64,000 nt of DNA, from the NCBI GenBank assembly GCA_021613375.1, contig CM038727.1, positions 4,084,587 to 4,148,586 of the forward strand, given 5' to 3'. Shown one piece after another: positions 1-48,667 of this stretch. The first letter of the stretch is position 1; the number at the start of each line of letters is the position of its first letter. The position numbers were made by a program, and so were the translations under genes. The stretch comes from Megaleporinus macrocephalus (taxonomy: Eukaryota > Chordata > Actinopteri > Characiformes > Anostomidae). The notes beneath the pieces are model-generated. The model was not told where the DNA came from, searched no databases, and saw only the letters and a program-made list of their open reading frames with translations.

Positions 1-80
1 CGACCACCTCCGTCTGCCTCTCCCTGCGCAGCTGCAGCTTTCCCCTGTCTTTAAAGAGCTTCTCCCCCCTGTTTCTGCAG

Positions 81-36209
<36,129 letters not shown>

Positions 36210-36559
36210 GTGAGTGTGTGTTTGTACTTGTTTTTCTATACTTTGGTGGAAAACCTCTTTATCTGAAACCCAAACCAAACCCCTCCTAAGACCACCCACC
36301 ACGTACCCAACCCTGACCTGGGGTCACTAGATCAGAGCTGTGCAGCTGCAGGACCTGGTGGCAGAGGGTGTTTTGGCAGGGCTGCGTGCCGAGTGGGTGG
36401 GGAGGTCTGTGCTTTGTCACTTGTCCATGTTTGTTCCAGCGAAAACTAATTTCATGATAAAATCTGTTTACTGTATAGATTCATATGACCAACCATCCAT
36501 AACTAACTTCACCAGCAACCAGCAGGAACCGATGATCTGTTTTTGATCACTTGTGATCG

Positions 36560-37200
36560 GAAAATAAGTTTTTTACCAGTGTGCAGTAATCATCACCGTC
36601 TAAATGGCAACTTCACAGGAGAGGCCAAAAACTGTCTTTACTTTCAATGTAAGTCTATGGAACCAGAATATTTCCTAAGCAATTTTGGAGCATTTCTATT
36701 GGTCCAGTAACCATGACATTTTCACACAGTGTAAACGGCACCTGCTGCCTTCAAATGATGTAGAAAAATAATATTGGACAAAAATGAAGACAATCTCACC
36801 TATAAAATCTATAGAGAGCATAGAGTTTTTTGTTTTTATTTTTTTTATTGTGGGACTATTTTTCCTCACAGTGCCCTGTATGTGTCCTTCCACCATGAAT
36901 GCCTTATATAATAGTATGTTTGGGCTCAAATCCTAAACCTTAGCAGGGTCTTACACATATAATAGAAGTAGTGCATGTACTATATACTATATAAGCTATA
37001 TTATAATAGTAGAAACTTTTAGAGTAGAGCTTTTAGAGGCGTAGAGGTTTCCGACGTCTGGTTCCATTCCCCACCACTGTGAACAATTCTGACTCTGAAA
37101 TGGAGCGTTCCACACCAAACCACCGAACGACTCTGTTATCATCCTAACTGTGTAGTTATACTCGAATTGTGATGCATTGGTGGAGTCTGCCTTCAAGTCT
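36560..37200. repeat. Dispersed repeat related to intron 1 elements
   Basis: TCTATGGAACCAGAATATTTC at 36653 and GACGTCTGGTTCCATTCCCC at about 37050 parallel text at 2150-2180 and 770-800. Part of the AAGGGGAATTCCACC family or a related one. The ends are not clear. Confidence 0.45.
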
Positions 37201-37562
37201 GAGTTTAGTCTCCAGGGGCGATTGTAGGCTTAGAGGTTTAGGGGTGCTAAGCAACCAAATGAGAACAGCTTATGTATTTCATCTAAGAGAAAAATAAATA
37301 GATCCAGATCAATTTAACACATTTATTTGATTGAATATTGAGCTTCTGTGGGCTAAAGGGTGAGAGTGAGAGAAATTCAGAACATGAGACTTGGAGTGAA
37401 TGATATGATAATTAGAATAATTTAGATCAGACACACCAATTCTAATAATCAGTTATCAATATTATTACCATTATCAACAGAGTCTGAGTATATGGTCAAG
37501 ATCATGACTGCCTTACTCTCTCATCTGAACCTGCCTCTATTTTGGAAAAAGAATCAAATATC

Positions 37563-37599
<37 letters not shown>
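37563..37599. repeat. (CA)n microsatellite
   Basis: An uninterrupted CA run of about 18 units. Confidence 0.95.
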
Positions 37600-37759
37600 C
37601 TTCTCTCACTCCTTTATAAACAGTAAACAGACCATCTGCAGCATTAGCCTGCTAAATGAAAATAAACCATCACTCCTAGCTAACAATAACAGAATAAAGA
37701 GTGATCTTTATTCTAGCTCACTGACCAGAGATTAGATTACAGCCACTTCCTCATCCTCT

Positions 37760-38940
37760 TCAGTTACAAAGTGGTGCTACAGTGACTCACTATCACCTCT
37801 TCAGTTACAAAGTGGTACTACAGTGACTCACTATCACCTCTTCAGGTACAAAGTGGTACTACAGTGACTCACTATCACCTCTTCAGGTACAAAGTTATTT
37901 CACGGTGACTCACTATCACCTCTTCAGTTACAAAGTGGTACTACAGTGACTCACTATCACCTCTTCAGTTACAAAGTGGTACTACAGTGACTCACTATCA
38001 CCTCTACAAGTACAAAGTGGTACTACAGTGACTCACTATCACCTCTTTAGGTACAAAGTGGTACTACAGTAACTCACTATCACCTCTTCAGGTACAAAGT
38101 TATTTCACAGTTACTCACTATCACCTCTTCAGCTACAAAGTGGTACTACAGTGACTCACTATCACCTCTTTAGGTACAAAGTGGTACTACAGTGACTCAC
38201 TATCACCTCTTCAGGTACAAAGTTATTTCACAGTGACTCACTATCACCTCTTCAGCTACAAAGTGGTACTACAGTGTCTCACTATCACCTCTTCAGGTAC
38301 AAAGTGGTACTACAGTGACTCACTATCACCTCTTTAGGTACAAAGTGGTACTACAGTGGCTCACTATCACCTCTTCAGGTACAAAGTTATTTCACAGTGT
38401 CTCACTATCAGCTCTTTAGGTACAAAGTGGTACTACAGTGACTCACTATCACCTCTTCAGGTACAAAGTTATTTCACAGTTACTCACTGTCACCTCTTCA
38501 GCTACAAAGTGGTACTACAGTGACTCACTATCACCTCTTCAGGTACAAAGTTATTTCACAGTGACTCACTATCACCTCTTCAGCTACAAAGTGGTACTAC
38601 AGTGTCTCACTATCACCTCTTCAGGTACAAAGTGGTACTACAGTGACTCACTATCACCTCTTTAGTACAAAGTGGTACGTCACTGTGACTCACTATCACC
38701 TCTTTAGGTACAAAGTGGCACTACAGTGACTCACTATCACCTCTTTAGGTACAAAGTGGTACTACAGTGACTCACTATTACCTCTTCAGGTACAAAGTGG
38801 CACTACAGTGACTCACTATCACCTTTTCAGGTACAAAGTGGCACTACAGTGACTCACTATCACCTCTTCAGGTACAAAGTGGTATTACAGTGACTCACTA
38901 TCACCTCTTCAGGTACAAAGTGGTACTAGAATGACTCACT
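37760..38940. repeat. 41-bp minisatellite, about 28 copies
   Basis: The unit is TACAAAGTGGTACTACAGTG, then ACTCACTATCACCTCTTCAG and G. Most units contain TGACTCA, the AP-1 consensus. Many also contain CACCTCTTCAGGTACAAAG, a pyrimidine tract followed by CAG-GTA. An alternative unit has GTTATTTCACAG in place of GTGGTACTACAG. Confidence 0.95.
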
Positions 38941-39804
38941 TCTGTGAGCTCTACGTAGATTTTTTTTCATGCTTAATTGGTTCAGACTGTAGAACCTGTA
39001 CAGTAGAGCGTTTTTAAAAATAAGCGCTAAATATATATGGGTGTCTAGCTTGTGTAACAATTGCAGAACCTTTTTGGTACAATGTAGAAAAATATACAAC
39101 ACTATATAGATATAGAGCTCATGGTTCTAAATAGAACCATTCCCATTACTAAAGAACCTAAGAGCGTTCTTCTGTGGACCAGATGTTCTCAGTAAAACCA
39201 AATTGAATTATTAAGGTGGAGTTCTAACAAATATATAGGCATAGTTTAAACTCAGAACCTCTGTGTATAGAGAAGCTCCAGGCTTCATATCTGGAAATCG
39301 TCTGGCTTTACCAATTTGTTCCTCTTTAACAATCCAGATATATATCATCAGAGCGCTCCAGCACATAAAGCATCCTCTGTTTGAATCTGAGTGATGTCTC
39401 GCATGACTTTTAAACAAAGCTCTTTAAAATGTTTACCCAAACCAGCTCCGCACAATCTGTGGACAATAAACACAGACTCTTCGCTAGAGGAGATACAAAG
39501 CGGCTCACGACGGGTGGCAAAGCCGAAACAGACCCCGTGCCTGAAGTCGGTCTTTCGGTTTAAGCTGGAGCGAGAAGGAGGGAACGCTCTGCGACATCGC
39601 GTCTCCTGCTGCGCGACCGGAGTCGGGAAATGATGCATGTGTTGTTTACTCTGTCGCGGCTCAGCCGAGCTGCTCTGTATATCTCTGGCCATGTCCAAAT
39701 GTGAACCCTAGAACTCATCATAGTACAGTTGTTTACACTGTGTTGGGAGCGTCCTGTCCAGTCATGGACATTCCCGCCCAAATCCAGCACGTGCAATAAC
39801 ACAG

Positions 39805-40230
39805 TTTGTCCAAAAGTATTCAGACACATCTTCTTATTATAGAGGTTAGTGGTTTTATGAGTGCATTAGCCTAAGATCACTATGTGCAATGCAAGGCGTT
39901 GGTTGGAGTGGTGTAAAGCTCCATCACTGGACTCTGGGGTGGTGTAAAGCTCCATCACTGGACTCTGGGGTGGTGTAAAGCTCCATCACTGGACTCTGGG
40001 GTGGTGTAAAGCTCCATCACTGGACTCTGGAGTGGTTTATACTCCACCACTGGACTCTGGAGTGGTTTAAACTCCACCACTGGACTCTGGAGCGGTGTAA
40101 ATCCCAGAACCCTGTTCCAGAAGAGTGGAGGCTGTTATTAGGGGTCATGCCCATGGTTTTGGAATGGTTTGTCCAGCAGGCTCATGTAGGCGTGAAGGTC
40201 AGCTGTCCACATACTTTTGGCCAGCAATAA
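39805..40230. mobile_element. Tc1/mariner-like MITE with an internal 31-bp array
   Basis: The left end TTTGTCCAAAAGTATTCAGA and right end GTCCACATACTTTTGGCC are inverted. The interior holds six or seven copies of a 31-bp unit (GGTGTAAAGCTCCATCACTG, then GACTCTGGGGT) at 39908-40100. Text CATGCCCATGGTTTTGGAAT is shared, inverted, with the element at 43780-44500 (AAACCATGGGCATTG). Confidence 0.75.
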
Positions 40231-40249
40231 TTAAAACACCCAGCTCTCT

Positions 40250-41350
40250 AATTACACTACATTGCGAAAAGTATTCACTTGTCTGTCTTCACACGCATAT
40301 GAACTTGGGTGATGTCCCATTCTTGACCCATAGGGTTTAATATGATGTCGGCCCAACCTTTGTAGCTATAACAGCTTCAGCTCTTCTGGGAAGGTTCTCC
40401 ACACGGTTTAGGAGAGTGTTTATGTAACTTTTTGACCAGAAGAACATTAGTGAGGTCATACACTGATGTTGGACGAGAAGGTCTGGCTCACAATCTCCGC
40501 TCTAATTCATCTCAAAGGTGTTCTATCAGGTTGAGGTCAGGACTCTGTGCAGGACAGTCAAGTTCTTCTACACCAAACTCACTCCTCCATGTCTTTATGG
40601 AGCTGCATTGTGCACTGGTGGACTGTCATGTCGGAACAGGAAGGGGCCGTCCCCCAAACTGTCCCCACAAATTTGGGAGCGTGAAATCTCACTGGAACTG
40701 AGAGTCCGAACCCACCTCCTGAAAAACAACCCCACACCATAATCCCCCCTCCACCAAACTTTACACTCGGCACAATGCAGTCAGACAAGTATCATTCCCC
40801 TGGCAACAGCCAAGCCTAGACATGGGTTAGTCCATCTGAGAAATGTGATTGGTCACTCCAAAGAACACGTCTCCACTGCTCTAGAGTCCAGTGTTGGCGT
40901 GCTTTACTCCACTGCATCCGACTCTCTGCATTGTTCTTGGTGATGTAAGACTTTACTGCAGCTGCTCGGCCATGGAGACCCATTCCATGAAGCTCTCTAT
41001 TCTCTGTTCTTGAGCTGATCTGAAGACCACATGAAGTTTGGAGGTCTGTAGTGATGGACTCTGTAGAAAGTTGGTGACCTCTGTGCTCTATGCTCCTCAG
41101 CATCCGCTGACCTGCTCTGTGATTGTATGTGTTCTACCACTTGGTGTCTGAGTTGCTGTTGTTTTCAATCACTTCCACTTTGTTAGAACACCACTGACGG
41201 TCCACTGTGGAATATTTAGTAGTGAGGAAACTTCACCACTGGACTTTTTGCACAGGTGGCGTCCTATCACGGTACCACGCTGGAGTTCACTGAGCTCCTG
41301 AGAGAGACCCACTCTTTACTATTGTGTGTAGAAGCAGTCTGTATGACTAG
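40250..41350 (-). pseudogene. Tc1-like transposase relic 2
   Basis: On the - strand, 41103-40816 encodes IEHRGHQLSTESITTDLQTS and continues through GMGLHGRAAA and HWTLEQWRRVLWSD. Further on, 40788-40579 encodes [19 protein letters not shown], and about 40560-40490 encodes LDCPAQSPDLNLIEHL. These are the HTH and DDE parts of a fish Tc1-like transposase, with frameshifts and gaps. One terminal repeat remains near 40254 (TTGCGAAAAGTATTCACTTG). The 5' terminus seen in relic 1 is lost after about 41350. It is not functional. Confidence 0.9.
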
Positions 41351-42334
41351 GAGCAGTTCATTTACTGAATTTTCTGGTTTTCACTCTCTGAACTGCGGTT
41401 CTTGTTTTTCAACTTCTCTTTGTTTTTGCTATCGTTTTCAGTTTGACAGAGCAGATCATCTAACAGGACCACAGTTATTATAATTATTATTTTTTTTATT
41501 TAAACCGACGCTTCATCTGAATTATGCGGAACATGTTTTGTAGCAGACGGGCCGTGTAATCTCAGTTTTTGTTATGGAACTAGAAAGCATTACTGGGAAT
41601 GATAACATCATTCTGATGTTTTAGCGTCTTCTTGTCTGTGGTGACAGTCGCCTCAGGTTATTTCCCGTGATGTTTGGAGATGTTTTGGAATTTCGCCCCT
41701 TTGTCCTCACCCGGCTGGTTCTGGCTGCCGGCCTTGGTGGTTTGGGGCCTCTGGATTTTTTCTGTTCTCAGCACACGGAAGACCAAAGGCCTCTTGTTTT
41801 AGGCTTTGGCGTGAATCCTCCTTGACGCTTTGGGAATACCTCAGACTCGTTTGGACCACTGGTGCTGTCGTGTTCAGGGTGCTGGTGCTGCCAGGTTCAT
41901 TCAGTTCCAAAGAGAGAGAAAGCACTGCCTCGGATGTTTTGGGTGCCATTAAAGGGGAAGTCCACTGATTTTTTTTTCAGAAATGCTACAATTTAGATAA
42001 AGAGTTGTTTACAGTAGAGGTGAATGGAACCAGATGTCCACCCCTAAAAGCTCCTCACAGAAAGTTGTTACAGTAGATGTTATAAATAACACTGTCTGAT
42101 TCTGAGACGCTGTTTATGATAGTTTAGAGAAGATCTCAGTCTTAAACTCCATTCATGGTGGAGGGATACATGCGGGATGCTGTGAGGCCAAATAGCTCCC
42201 AGTCCAAATATATATTATTCCAGATTTTCCTGATTTTCCCATAACATTCATATAATCACTCAGGAGACACGTGTAGGTTCGCTGGTGGGTTTGATAGCAA
42301 ATGAAATGTGTATACTTGTGTTGTAGACATGGAG

Positions 42335-43035
42335 ACCCCTGGTTCTCCTTATCCTGTGGTCTCCTTCTCTGTCTTCTCTTTGTCTTGTTCTCCCTGTTCG
42401 TGTTCTCCTTCTCTGTCTTGTCCTTGTCTTGTTCTCCTTATCCTGTGGTCTCCTTCTCTGTCTTCTCTTTGTCTTGTTCTCCCTGTTCGTGTTCTCCTTC
42501 TCTGTCTTGTCCTTGTCTTGTTCTCATTGTCCTGTGTTCTCCTTGTCTTGTTCTCACTGTCTTGTTTTCCTTCTCTGTCTTCTCCTCGTCTTGTTCTCCC
42601 TGTCCTATCTTCTCGTTTTCTGTCTTCTTCTTGTCATGTTCTCAATGTCCTATGCTCTCCTTGTCTTGTTCTCCCTGTCCTGTGTTCTCCCTGTCCTGTG
42701 TTCTCCCTCTCTGCCTTTTCCTTCTCATGTTCTCCCTGTCCTGTGTTCTCCCTTTCTGTCTTCTCCCTGTACTGTTTTCTCCTTCACTGTTATATTCCTG
42801 TCTTCTTTTTCTCCTTCTCTGTCTTGTCCTTGTCTTGTTTTTCTCCTTCTCTGTCTTCTCCTTGTTATGTTTTTCTCCTTCTCTGTCTTGTCCTTGTTAT
42901 GTTTTTCTCCATCTCTGTCTTGTCCTTGTCTTGTTTTTTCGTCCTCTGTCTTCTCCTTGTCTGTTTTTTCTTCTCTTTATTCTCCTTGTTTTGTTTTCTC
43001 CTTCTCTGTCTTCTCCCTGTCTTGTTTTGATTGAG
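42335..43035. repeat. C/T-rich minisatellite (CTCCTTCTCTGTCTTGTCCT type)
   Basis: Irregular units of about 18-34 bp are built from TCTCC, TTCTCTGTCTT and CCTTGTCTTGTTTT. A block near 42345-42420 is repeated almost exactly at 42435-42505. All three + frames are open, giving Leu/Phe/Ser/Cys strings that look membrane-like but are repeat artefacts. Confidence 0.9.
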
Positions 43036-43779
43036 AACTTAAATGCATTAATTGAAAATCGAGAAAATCAGGTGGCGGTCATTTAAGGGGTTAATACAAT
43101 AATGTTACTTCTCCTGGAAGGAGCAGGTGCCCTTGATGTTGGGTTATACAAGGTGAATCTTAGTGCAGGCCTGTCGTGGAGCTGCTGGAGATGATGATTG
43201 AGGTTCCTCGTTGCTGTTCACATTCCTGTCAGTCCCACAGAATTACAACCTTCCGAGCCGTTTACGGCACCAAACCTCAGGATCTAATTTTGTTACCTCA
43301 TAAATCCGGTTCTGCTCCCCGTGGACGCGAGATATGAACTCTAATCCTGCGTAGCAGATGTCCCAGACCCCGTTGTTTCCGGGTGGTCTGCTGATGCTGG
43401 GGACGATGGTGTCTGATACGAATTGGGACGCTTCGGGGATCCTCTCCGTGGCCTCACTTTCTCTTTCTGGAATGAATCTTCTACACATCTTCTCCTGGTC
43501 TGTTGAGTCTTCATGGCTCCTTGAGGCCTGTCAACTCCGTCCACGCCAGCAGTGATCTTCGTTTCTGAACGCAGCGGGACGAAATGGGCTTTGCCAGAGC
43601 TGTCTGTGTCCTATTAGAGACAGTGATGTCCTCTCTCACTCTGTAGGCTTTCGTTAGAGCTTCGAACGTCTTACGTGGGTCTGACAATTCTAAATGGATT
43701 TTGAGTGGAAGCTGTTAAAGGAGGCATGGGTTAGATCAAGTGGAGCGGGAATGAGCACCAGGATCACTGGGAATTTGAT

Positions 43780-44500
43780 CCGGTGTGGCTGGTAGGGGGC
43801 AGCATTTGTGGGAGTTATTTGCATGCGTGGTCATGTGTGGTCAGGTTTGCAAGTAGCTCTAAAGCCATCATTGTTCCTGGAATTGGAGTGGTTGGCTCTA
43901 GGTTGTGGGGCGTTGGGACCTTTGTCCAGGATTGGTCATGCATACATGTGTATGACCACCAATAGTGGCCTTCACACCTATATGAGCTACTTGGACATTC
44001 CATTCCAAAACCATGGGCATTGTTATAAAGTTGCCCCCCTTCAGCCTCCACTCCTCTGGGAAGCTTTCTACAACATTTTGGAATGTGTGTGTGGAAATTT
44101 GTGGGCTGGACAAGAAGGACTCTAGTGTTCTAGTTCATTCCAGAGGTGTTCAGTGTGGTTGAGGGGGTCAGGGCTCTGTGTAGGCCACTGTGGTGCCTCC
44201 ACATCAAACTTCTCAAACCATGTTTTTATGGAGCGGCTTTGTGTACGGGGTCACAGTCATGCTGGATGAGGAACGCATTCTTTCCCAAACTGCTGCCGCG
44301 AAGTTAAAAGCATATCAGTGTATAAAATGTCCAATGGTCCAAGCTTAAACCCAGAAACACACCCGCACCATTATCCCTCCTCCACCAAACTTCTCTAACC
44401 TAGATTCTTCCATCAGACAGCCAAATAGTGAAGCAACATTGCTCCACTGCTCCAGAGTCAAGTGGTGGAGCTTTAACAGCACTCCAGAGTCTGGTGGTGG
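43780..44500 (-). pseudogene. Second Tc1-like transposon relic
   Basis: On the - strand near 44120-44215 one frame reads WPTQSPDPLNHTEHLWNELE, a decayed form of the Tc1-like DDE signature. The element contains text shared with the MITE at 39805-40230. Its far end merges into the 25-bp array. It is degenerate and not functional. Confidence 0.7.
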
Positions 44501-44504
44501 TACC

Positions 44505-45750
44505 AGACAAACGTTTTAGATACACTACCAGTCAAACGTTTTAGATACACTACCAGACAAACCTTTTAGATGCACTACCAGACAAACGTTTTAGTACACT
44601 ACCAGTCAAACGTTTTAGATACACTACCAGTCAAACGTTTTAAATACACTACCAGACAAGCGTTTTAAATACACTACCAGACAAACGTTTTAGATACACT
44701 ACCAGACAAACATTTTAGATACACTACCAGTCAAACGTTTTAAATACACTACCAGACAAACGTTTTAAATACACTACCAGACAAACGTTTTAGATACACT
44801 ACCAGACAAACGTTTTAGATACACTACCAGCCAAACGTTTTAGATGCACTACCAGCCAAACGTTTTAGATGCACTACCAGACAAACGTTTTAGATGCACT
44901 ACCAGACAAACGTTTTAGATGCACTACCAGTCAAACGTTTTAGATGCACTACCAGCCAAACGTTTTAGATGCACTACCAGTCATACGTTTTAGATGCACT
45001 ACCAGACAAACGTTTTAGATGCACTACCAGACAAACGTTTTAGATGCACTACCAGACAAACGTTTTAGATGCACTACCAGACAAACGTTTTAGATACTCT
45101 ACCAGACAAACGTTTTAGATGCACTACCAGTCATACGTTTTAGATGCACTACCAGTCATACGTTTTAGATGCACTACCAGACAAACGTTTTAGATGCACT
45201 ACCAGTCAAACGTTTTAGATACACTACCAGTCAAACGTTTTAGATGCACTACCAGACAAACGTTTTAGATGCACTACCAGCCAAACGTTTTAGTACACTA
45301 CCAGCCAAACGTTTTAGATACACTACCAGCCAAACGTTTTAGTACACTACCAGTCATACGTTTTAGATGCACTACCAGCCAAACGTTTTAGATGCACTAC
45401 CAGTCATACGTTTTAGATACACTACCAGACAAACGTTTTAGATACACTACCAGTCAAACGTTTTAGATACACTACCAGACAAACGTTTTAGATGCACTAC
45501 CAGTCATACGTTTTAGATACACTACCAGACAAACGTTTTAGATGCACTACCAGACAAACGTTTTAGGATCACTACCAGTCAAACGTTTTAGATACACTAC
45601 AGTCAAACGTTTTAGATGCACTACCAGTCATACGTTTTAGATACACTACCAGACAAACGTTTTAGATGCACTACCAGACAAACGTTTTAGATACACTACC
45701 AGACAAACGTTTTAGATGCACTACCAGACAAACGTTTTAGATACACTACT
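44505..45750. repeat. 25-bp minisatellite, about 50 copies, from a transposon end
   Basis: The unit is CACTACCAGACAAACGTTTT plus AGATA or AGATG, 25 bp. Variants are CCAGTC, CCAGCC and ATACG. Some units are 24 bp, lacking one base before the A of GTACAC. It follows directly after the Tc1-like relic and ends in ACTTTTGACTGGAAGTGTA, the inverted form of the unit. Confidence 0.96.
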
Positions 45751-46227
45751 TTTGACTGGAAGTGTATATAATAGTTATTTTTCCCCAACAGGCTGGAGCC
45801 TGGAGTGCACCCTCCTTAGTGAGCAGCTCTGTTAATGAAGCTTTCCATTCTAAACACACACATGGGTTTAACTGTGGCTGTTAGTCAGGGGTGATTTGAT
45901 GGAAACAGAAGTCAGTTCAGTAGAATGTGTCACACACGCACAGGGAAGCAGGTAATTGAGTTGATTGGAATCACACGGCTCAGAATTCCTGTTGAAGTGA
46001 AGTATTTGGTTGTTTAAACGAGGCTTTCCTTGCATTCCTGACTAGTGAGCTGTTAAATCCCTCCGGACTCTTTTTGTTTTGTTTGTTTTCCAGGAACGCT
46101 TTTATTAGCATTAGCCTAATAGATGCTCTGAGCTGATCTGAGACAGAAGATAAACATGCTCTTGAAGCAGCGGGGTCCTGGACCCCTGCAGGAGACTGAC
46201 AGGATGATTTAGGATTGTTTCAGGATG

Positions 46228-46960
46228 GGAGATGTATCAGCTCCACTGACCATACAGGAGCTCCACTCTCAGACTGTAGTTCATCTGATTCTCTGTATAC
46301 CTTATTACTCTGTTCTTTAGTGATCAGGACCCCCACAGGACCCCCACAGAGCAGATACTATTAGGGAGGTGGGTCATTCTCAGCACTGCAGTGACACTGA
46401 CGTGGTGCTGGTGTGAGTGGATCAGACACAGCAGTGCTGCTGCTGCTAGAGAGTTTAAACACCTCTTCAGTGTCACTGCTGGACTGAGAATCATCGTCCA
46501 CCAACCAAAACTATCCATACAGCAGTGTCCTGTGGGCGGCGTCCTGTGTCCACTGATGAAGAACTAGAGGAACACAAACTGTGCAGCAGCAGATGAGCTA
46601 CTGTCTCTGACTTCACATCTACAAGGTGGACCAGCAAGTAGCAGGAGTGTCTAATAGAGTGGACAGTGAGTGGACACAGTGTTTAAACACTCCAGCAGCA
46701 GCACTGCTGTGTCTGATCCACTCACAGCAGCACGTCAGTGTCACTGCAGTGCTGAGAATGACCCACCTCCCTAATAGTATCTGCTCTGTGGTGGTCCTGT
46801 GGGGATCCTGATCATTAAAGAACAGAGTAATAAAGTATACAGAGAATCAGATGAACTACAGTCTGGAAGTGGAGCTCCTGTATGGTCAGTGGAGCTGATA
46901 CAGTGGACAGTGAGTGGAGGTCCTGTATGGTCAGTGGAGCTGATACAGTGGACAGTGGAC
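46228..46960. mobile_element. Foldback element, copy 6, both arms present
   Basis: It starts ATGTATCAGCTCCACTGACC and ends in two copies of the 45-bp terminal unit (about 46870-46960). Arms and centre match the copy at 16388 but are more complete in the middle. Confidence 0.88.
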
Positions 46961-47412
46961 ATTTGCTCTACGGTCCTCCGCGTCTGGACTGAGTGAGTTG
47001 TTGTGTGTTTGTAGATGTGAGTTGCGAGCGCAGTCGTTATCTTCTTCCATCTTCCTGGTTCTTTGCCAGATGTTGTGCTGCGGGGCTAAAGCTGCCTCTG
47101 AGTCCGGGGTTTGTTTCGAGTGCTTGACTGTAAACTCTCTCTGTACTGGTGGGCATGGTTCTTGGATCGCTGGTGAAGAGATTAGCGATACATTTTTCTG
47201 GTCCGTATCAGATTTTCCAGACCCGGACCATGACCTGTATTAACTGATGACAGAACAAAAACAACAAGTTGTGCTGTTTTTAAGTTATTTGTAAATATGA
47301 ACTCATTCTGTTGGGACAGGATCATGTTTACCACTGTATTACATCACCTTCCCTTTATTAGCTCCTCACAATCGTTTGGGGACTAAAGACACTGATCTAG
47401 TTTAAAAATAGG

Positions 47413-47822
47413 TCTCAGTGGCTACTCGTCCGTCTACACGCCAGGCTACTCGTCTGTCTACACGTCCGTCTACGCCAGGCTATACGTCAGTCTACAACGT
47501 CAGTCTACACACCAGTCTACAACGTCCGTCTACATGTCAGGCTATACGTCAGTCTACACGCCAGGCTACACGTCCGTCTACACGTCAGTCTACACATCAG
47601 TCTACACGCCAGGCTACACGTCCGTCTACATATCAGGCTATACGTCAGTCTACAACGTCCGTCTACACGTCCGTCTACATGTCAGGCTACTCGTCCGTCT
47701 ACACGCCAGGCTACACGTCAGTCTACACGTCCGTCTACACGTCCGTCTACATATCAGGCTATATGTCAGTCTACAACATCCGTCTACACGCCAGTCTACA
47801 ACGTCCGTCTACACGTCCGTAT
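47413..47822. repeat. 12-bp minisatellite, about 34 copies
   Basis: The unit is ACGTCCGTCTAC, with AGTCTAC and CAGGCTAC variants, all 12 bp in the main register. Forward frames stay open and read as SVYTPGYT-type strings. Non-coding in my view. Confidence 0.94.
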
Positions 47823-47829
47823 GGAATAT

Positions 47830-48163
47830 CTGGATATTATGTTTGGTGAAACTGTATCAATTCTCAAAGACACAGTATCGATACACAGATTCCTGGCAGA
47901 CAGTGACTCACTGAACACTAGCTGGCAGTGTTGTAATTCATTTTCAGTTTCACTCCAACATTAACAAGCAGCACAAGGGCGCAATGCTATTGTAAACATT
48001 GGCAAACCTGTTCATACAGTGGTGTGTTTTAAAAGTAGGATTTGAAAAATATGTAATTTATCACTTTGCTTGCGGTATCGCAATATATCGTGATATATTG
48101 AATCGTGACGCTGTATCATGATACGTATTGTATCGCCAGGTTCTTGCCAATACACAGCCCTAG
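47830..48163. mobile_element. hAT-like MITE, copy 2 (5'-truncated)
   Basis: It is collinear with 3415-3762, from ATATTATGTTTGGTGAAACT to TACACAGCCCTA. The left end is missing where the 12-bp array stops. Confidence 0.7.
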
Positions 48164-48667
48164 TTGTGATAGCTGCGCTGTTCATAACAATGAATTACAT
48201 TTTGCATATTACATGAATATATTATCATTTATAGTCAAATAACAGTTTTTCTTCTAACCAGCTTTACATGTACAGGTGTATTAAAAATAAACACCACGTT
48301 TTTAAACTAGTCTCAGGATTTTGGTCCTAACTGTTCCGGTTGGCCTAACAGTGTAAAACACAGACAGCAGGTCGTGATCACTGTCCTGCACTGAGAGGCA
48401 TCATTGGACTGATGTGTTTCTCTGATGATCCACTGGAAGAAGCTCCTCCCTCAGGGCTGCTGGATGCTCTGACCTGCTGCGCTCGGCATACAAGCGTCCA
48501 AACCTCTGAACGAAAACATAACGGATGTTCAACCACCGATCATTCTCTCCTCTGTCTCCTGTCCTCACATCCGCCTCCTCTGCCTCCTCCATCACATACA
48601 GATTCAGGGAAACCACAGAAATGCGTATGCAGGCCCAGCTGCCCCCCTGGTTTTATTGCCCCGCCTT

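Noticed and set aside
42301..43086. Multi-pass membrane protein (Leu/Phe/Ser/Cys-rich, 261 codons)
   Set aside because: A C/T-rich minisatellite gives hydrophobic strings in all three frames. No homology is seen.
46998..47243. Possible missing ACAD11 exon 13
   Set aside because: The frame does not match the expected dehydrogenase continuation (near GAGNP) and no suitable phase-1 acceptor joins exon 12. The same holds for 43243-43555 and 54493-54778.
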